16,561 nt of DNA, taken from an uncultured Atopostipes sp. GTDB taxonomy: Bacteria; Bacillota; Bacilli; Lactobacillales; Carnobacteriaceae_A. Below the pieces are notes generated by a model that was not told where the DNA came from, made no database searches, and worked only from the letters and a program-made list of their open reading frames with translations. Below are positions 13,788 to 16,561 of the stretch, one piece after another; position 1 is the first letter of the stretch, and each line of letters starts with the position of its first letter. The stretch is from positions 1 through 16,561 of the forward strand of contig CAMYQS010000007.1 of NCBI GenBank assembly GCA_947296835.1, given 5' to 3'. The translations under genes were made by a program, and so were the position numbers.

Positions 13788-15646
13788 CCCCATTCCTCCT
13801 CTTCAAACGGAATATAAGGAAGTGTAATGTTAAATGTTGTCCCTTGTCTTTCAACACTTTCTGCCCAAATTTTACCACCGTGTTGTTCAACAACTTCACG
13901 ACTAATAGCTAATCCTAAACCTGAACCGCCCATTGCTCTTGATCGTGCGCGGTCAACACGATAGAAGCGCTTGAAGATGTCCCCTAAGTCTTCTTCAGGG
14001 ATTCCAATACCTTCGTCTTTAATCATGATTTTAACTTCATCTGCCGTTACAATCATTCTTGCTGAAATCGTTCCGCCATCTGGTGAATATTTAATCGCAT
14101 TATTCATTACGTTATCTAATACTTGAACCATACGATCGGGATCAATATCCACAAAAATTGCTTCATCAATTAAAGCACGTTCAATCGAATAGTTATTGTT
14201 TCGGTAATCTTCTGAATCCAATAACATATCAAAGCGGTTTAAGACTTGAGTAAAGAGTGCTGTAATATCAATTAATTCTTTGTTTAACTCACTTCTACCC
14301 GAATCAATACGCGATAAGTGTAGTAAGTCTTGAATCATTCGAATCATGCGATCCGTTTCCGATTGCGCAACATCTAAGAAGCGTGGCGCCAATTCTTCAT
14401 CTTTCCATGCGCCATCGATTAATGCTTCGATGTAACTACGCATACTGGTTAACGGTGTACGTAATTCATGCGAAACGTTTGAAACGAATTGCTTACGCTC
14501 TTCTTCAATACGCTCTTCTTCCGTAACATCCCTTAACACACAAACGACTCCACTAATGAAGCCTGCACCGGATTGAATAATTGAAAAAGAAACTCGTAAA
14601 ATAGAAGGTGATTCTTCCGTACTGAAATCAATCGTAATATCTTCGTTCCGATCAATTAGTCCTCTTAAATTGTATTCCTCATCAATATTCAATAAACTTA
14701 AAACATTTTCTCCAATAATTAAATCACTCGATGACCCTAGCATGCGAGCCGCCATATTATTTACAATATCAATTTCTCCACGACGGTTCGTCGCGATAAC
14801 ACCCTCAGACATGTTACTTAAAACACTGTCTAAGCGTCGGCGTTCGGCTTCAATACGTTGTTGTCCACTTTCAACTTCCTGTGACAGACGGTTAATATTT
14901 TGCGCTAATAAACCTAACTCATCATCACCATAAACTTTTACTTCACCCGAATAATCGCCTTCAGCAATGGCTTTTGCCTTGGTTTGCATTTCATGAATAG
15001 GTTCTGTCAGAGCTTTAGAAACCATATGTGCTAAAAGTGAGGATAAAACAATCGCTAAAAGAGAGGCGCGTAAGAATATTAAGGTAATGTCTGTAATTTG
15101 GTCATAGATTGTTTCAATATTACTTTCGATAACAATGGCACCAATAACAGCTTGTGATTCATCAGAATCATAAACGGGTTCAACGGTGCGCCATCTACGA
15201 GCATTAACTGTGGGGTTGTAAGTTTGACGAGAGATTGAGGTTCCTTGTAAGATAGCTGTTCGAACATCTTCATCATTGAGAAGTTGTCCAACCATAATTT
15301 GTTGTGTATCGTCACTATTTCCAAGGACGACAAATTCTGCATCGACAACAGAAATCCCTGTAATGGCCGTTCCCGAAAAATCTGAAATCAATGTATCAAT
15401 TTCTTGCTTGGGGTCTACGTCATCTGGAGTCATTTCTGAATGTTCATGCATTTCTAAATAAGGAAATATTGAATTCTCTAAAAAATTCGCTTGTAGCTGT
15501 TGATTTTCCTGAAAGCTCGCTACAAGTTGTCTTTCAGTCTGAGTAATAAAATTCGCCCCGATTAACTGCAGGGCGAATATAATAACCATAACGATAATAA
15601 ATACAATTTTGGCATTAATTGTGCCGTAATAACGTCTTTTTTTCAT
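13778..15646 (-). CDS. walK: Sensor histidine kinase WalK
   Basis: The 622-residue kinase pairs with WalR to control cell-wall hydrolase and envelope genes. The domains in order are a first membrane helix (about 13-34), an extracellular Cache-like domain (35-184), a second helix (187-208), HAMP (208-260), PAS (265-372), a HisKA domain with His393 in SNVSHELRTPLTS, and an ATPase domain. The ATPase domain shows an N-box (NNAIKY, 515-520), DEGIGIP (544-550), FKRFYR and GGSGLGLAI (573-581). The long extracellular domain, rather than a minimal one, resembles bacilli and enterococci and differs from streptococcal WalK. It starts six bases after the walR stop. GGAG inside the walR end is its only, rather distant, ribosome site, so coupling with walR is likely. 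The acidic tail EEEEWGWE overlaps yycH. Confidence 0.97.
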   Translation of the reverse strand: MKKRRYYGTINAKIVFIIVMVIIFALQLIGANFITQTERQLVASFQENQQLQANFLENSIFPYLEMHEHSEMTPDDVDPKQEIDTLISDFSGTAITGISVVDAEFVVLGNSDDTQQIMVGQLLNDEDVRTAILQGTSISRQTYNPTVNARRWRTVEPVYDSDESQAVIGAIVIESNIETIYDQITDITLIFLRASLLAIVLSSLLAHMVSKALTEPIHEMQTKAKAIAEGDYSGEVKVYGDDELGLLAQNINRLSQEVESGQQRIEAERRRLDSVLSNMSEGVIATNRRGEIDIVNNMAARMLGSSSDLIIGENVLSLLNIDEEYNLRGLIDRNEDITIDFSTEESPSILRVSFSIIQSGAGFISGVVCVLRDVTEEERIEEERKQFVSNVSHELRTPLTSMRSYIEALIDGAWKDEELAPRFLDVAQSETDRMIRMIQDLLHLSRIDSGRSELNKELIDITALFTQVLNRFDMLLDSEDYRNNNYSIERALIDEAIFVDIDPDRMVQVLDNVMNNAIKYSPDGGTISARMIVTADEVKIMIKDEGIGIPEEDLGDIFKRFYRVDRARSRAMGGSGLGLAISREVVEQHGGKIWAESVERQGTTFNITLPYIPFEEEEWGWE

Positions 15647-15652
15647 ATTGTT

Positions 15653-16366
15653 TTAGTGCTCCATTTTATCTGGATTCCTTAAGTAATAACCAACGCCACG
15701 ACGTGTAATAATATAGTTCGGGTGACTTGGATTATCTTCTACTTTCTCGCGAAGACGACGAATCGTAACATCTACTGTACGAACGTCCCCTAAATAATCA
15801 AAATCCCAAACTTCTTCAAGTAAATGTTCTCTTGTCATTACTTGACCGACATGTCGAGCTAGGTAGTATAACAGTTCAAATTCTCGATGTGTTAACTCGA
15901 TTGTTTCTTCTTTCTTTGTTACATAGTAAGCGTCTGGATGGATAACTAAGTCACCAATCTGAACATCGTTTGTTTCAACTTCTGCTTGTTCTGGTGCTTG
16001 CGTTGATGATTGACGACGTAAATTCGCTTTAACACGTGCAACTAACTCGCGGTTAGAGAATGGTTTTGTGACATAGTCGTCTGCCCCTAGTTCTAAACCT
16101 AATACTTTATCTATTTCGGTTTCTTTAGCGGTAACCATAATAATGGGCATACTATGTGTTTTACGAACCTCTCTAACAACTTCTAATCCATCAATTTTAG
16201 GTAACATAACGTCTAAAACGATTAAATCAGGATTCTCTTCTTCTACTTTTTCTAAGGCTTCTTCCCCATCAAAAGCAGTTACTATATCGTAGCCTTCTTT
16301 TTCCAGATTAAACTTGATAATATCCGAAATAGGTTTTTCATCATCTACTACTAATATTTTCTTCAT
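15653..16366 (-). CDS. walR: Response regulator WalR (OmpR/PhoB family)
   Basis: The 237-residue regulator has a receiver domain (1-120) with acidic pair Asp8-Asp9, phospho-acceptor Asp52 in VLDVMLP, Thr79 and Lys101. A winged-helix DNA-binding domain follows (about 133-232, with VRTVDVTIRRLREKVE as recognition region). Thr100 in YVTKPF aligns with the threonine phosphorylated by the Ser/Thr kinases PrkC or PknB in Bacillus and Staphylococcus. The operon is normally essential and governs peptidoglycan hydrolases. The ATG at 16366 follows GAGGAG (16374-16379) at good spacing. An upstream GTG-like start would add five residues (MRRHE) and overlap that site. It is the first gene of the operon, with a clear promoter about 75-100 bases upstream. 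Confidence 0.97.
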   Translation of the reverse strand: MKKILVVDDEKPISDIIKFNLEKEGYDIVTAFDGEEALEKVEEENPDLIVLDVMLPKIDGLEVVREVRKTHSMPIIMVTAKETEIDKVLGLELGADDYVTKPFSNRELVARVKANLRRQSSTQAPEQAEVETNDVQIGDLVIHPDAYYVTKKEETIELTHREFELLYYLARHVGQVMTREHLLEEVWDFDYLGDVRTVDVTIRRLREKVEDNPSHPNYIITRRGVGYYLRNPDKMEH

Positions 16367-16442
16367 TTCGTGTCTCCTCAATTTTAAAAAACTGTTTTTT
16401 GTTCGCTATTTAAATTCGAGAATTTCCTTTATTCATCTTCGA

Positions 16443-16471
16443 ATTATACCACATGACAAAACCGTTTGCAA
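16443..16471 (-). promoter_or_regulatory. Promoter of the walRK operon
   Basis: On the minus strand, the -35 is TTGCAA (16466-16471) and the -10 is TATAAT (16443-16448), with a 17-base spacer. This gives a leader of roughly 70 bases before walR. Nothing else is evident between here and the window end at 16561, and no part of another gene is recognisable there. Confidence 0.8.
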
Positions 16472-16561
16472 TAAACTGTTTCTGATTAAATGGCGTTAGA
16501 ATAGGCTTTAGACGACTTATTCTTTCGTTTCAATATGCATGGCAAGTGTCTTATTTGCTTC

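Noticed and set aside
16382..16561. Part of another gene upstream of walR
   Set aside because: Both strands are interrupted by stops or lack recognisable protein sequence. Only the walR promoter is supported.

Overview
The window looks like a low-GC Gram-positive chromosome of the order Lactobacillales. The evidence is the walRK (yycFG) operon in its Firmicutes order (walR-walK-yycH-yycI-yycJ, then htrA), rlmH close by, an LPXTG wall-anchored protein, and strong AGGAGG ribosome binding sites. The family could be Carnobacteriaceae or Aerococcaceae, but I cannot fix the genus. All chromosomal genes lie on the minus strand, so the operon reads from right to left.

Right part (about 9.3-16.5 kb): core envelope-stress and cell-wall control. 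A TATAAT/TTGCAA promoter precedes walR (response regulator) and walK (sensor kinase). These are followed by the WalK-modulating membrane proteins YycH and YycI and the metallo-beta-lactamase-fold protein YycJ, with very short gaps or 10-11 base overlaps from walK through yycI. A strong terminator separates this operon from htrA, an extracytoplasmic PDZ protease that here carries a lipobox.

Middle (about 3.4-9.3 kb): a 4.3 kb gene encodes a secreted, sortase-anchored family 9 pectate lyase with four bacterial Ig-like domains and a duplicated N-terminal module. It sits between htrA and rlmH and has a cre-like operator upstream. Between this gene and rlmH, about 400 bases hold a dense cluster of DnaA boxes and a split parS-like palindrome, which suggests an origin-proximal location. 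rlmH is followed closely by a DUF2500 membrane protein gene.

Left part (1-3.4 kb): accessory DNA downstream of rlmH. A frameshifted gene remnant runs into a membrane-anchored GIY-YIG nuclease-like gene. Beyond it is a plasmid module on the plus strand: two tandem oriT/nic-like sites of the RSF1010/pIP501 (MOBQ) type, a small frameshifted multi-TM gene, an iteron origin and a Rep_3 initiator gene with a terminator. Copies of a 95-base hairpin-rich repeat lie at 1 and 2380, so 2379 bases separate equivalent points. This is what an integrated small mobilizable theta plasmid would look like. The window begins inside one copy, however, so an assembly junction cannot be excluded.

I found no CRISPR array, tRNA, rRNA or transposase, and no relaxase gene. 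I do not see a clearly new multi-gene system. The most unusual points are the double oriT with its structured repeats, the DnaA-box/parS-like cluster beside rlmH, the wall-anchored pectate lyase placed in the walRK neighbourhood, and the nuclease/remnant pair in the rlmH-adjacent variable region.
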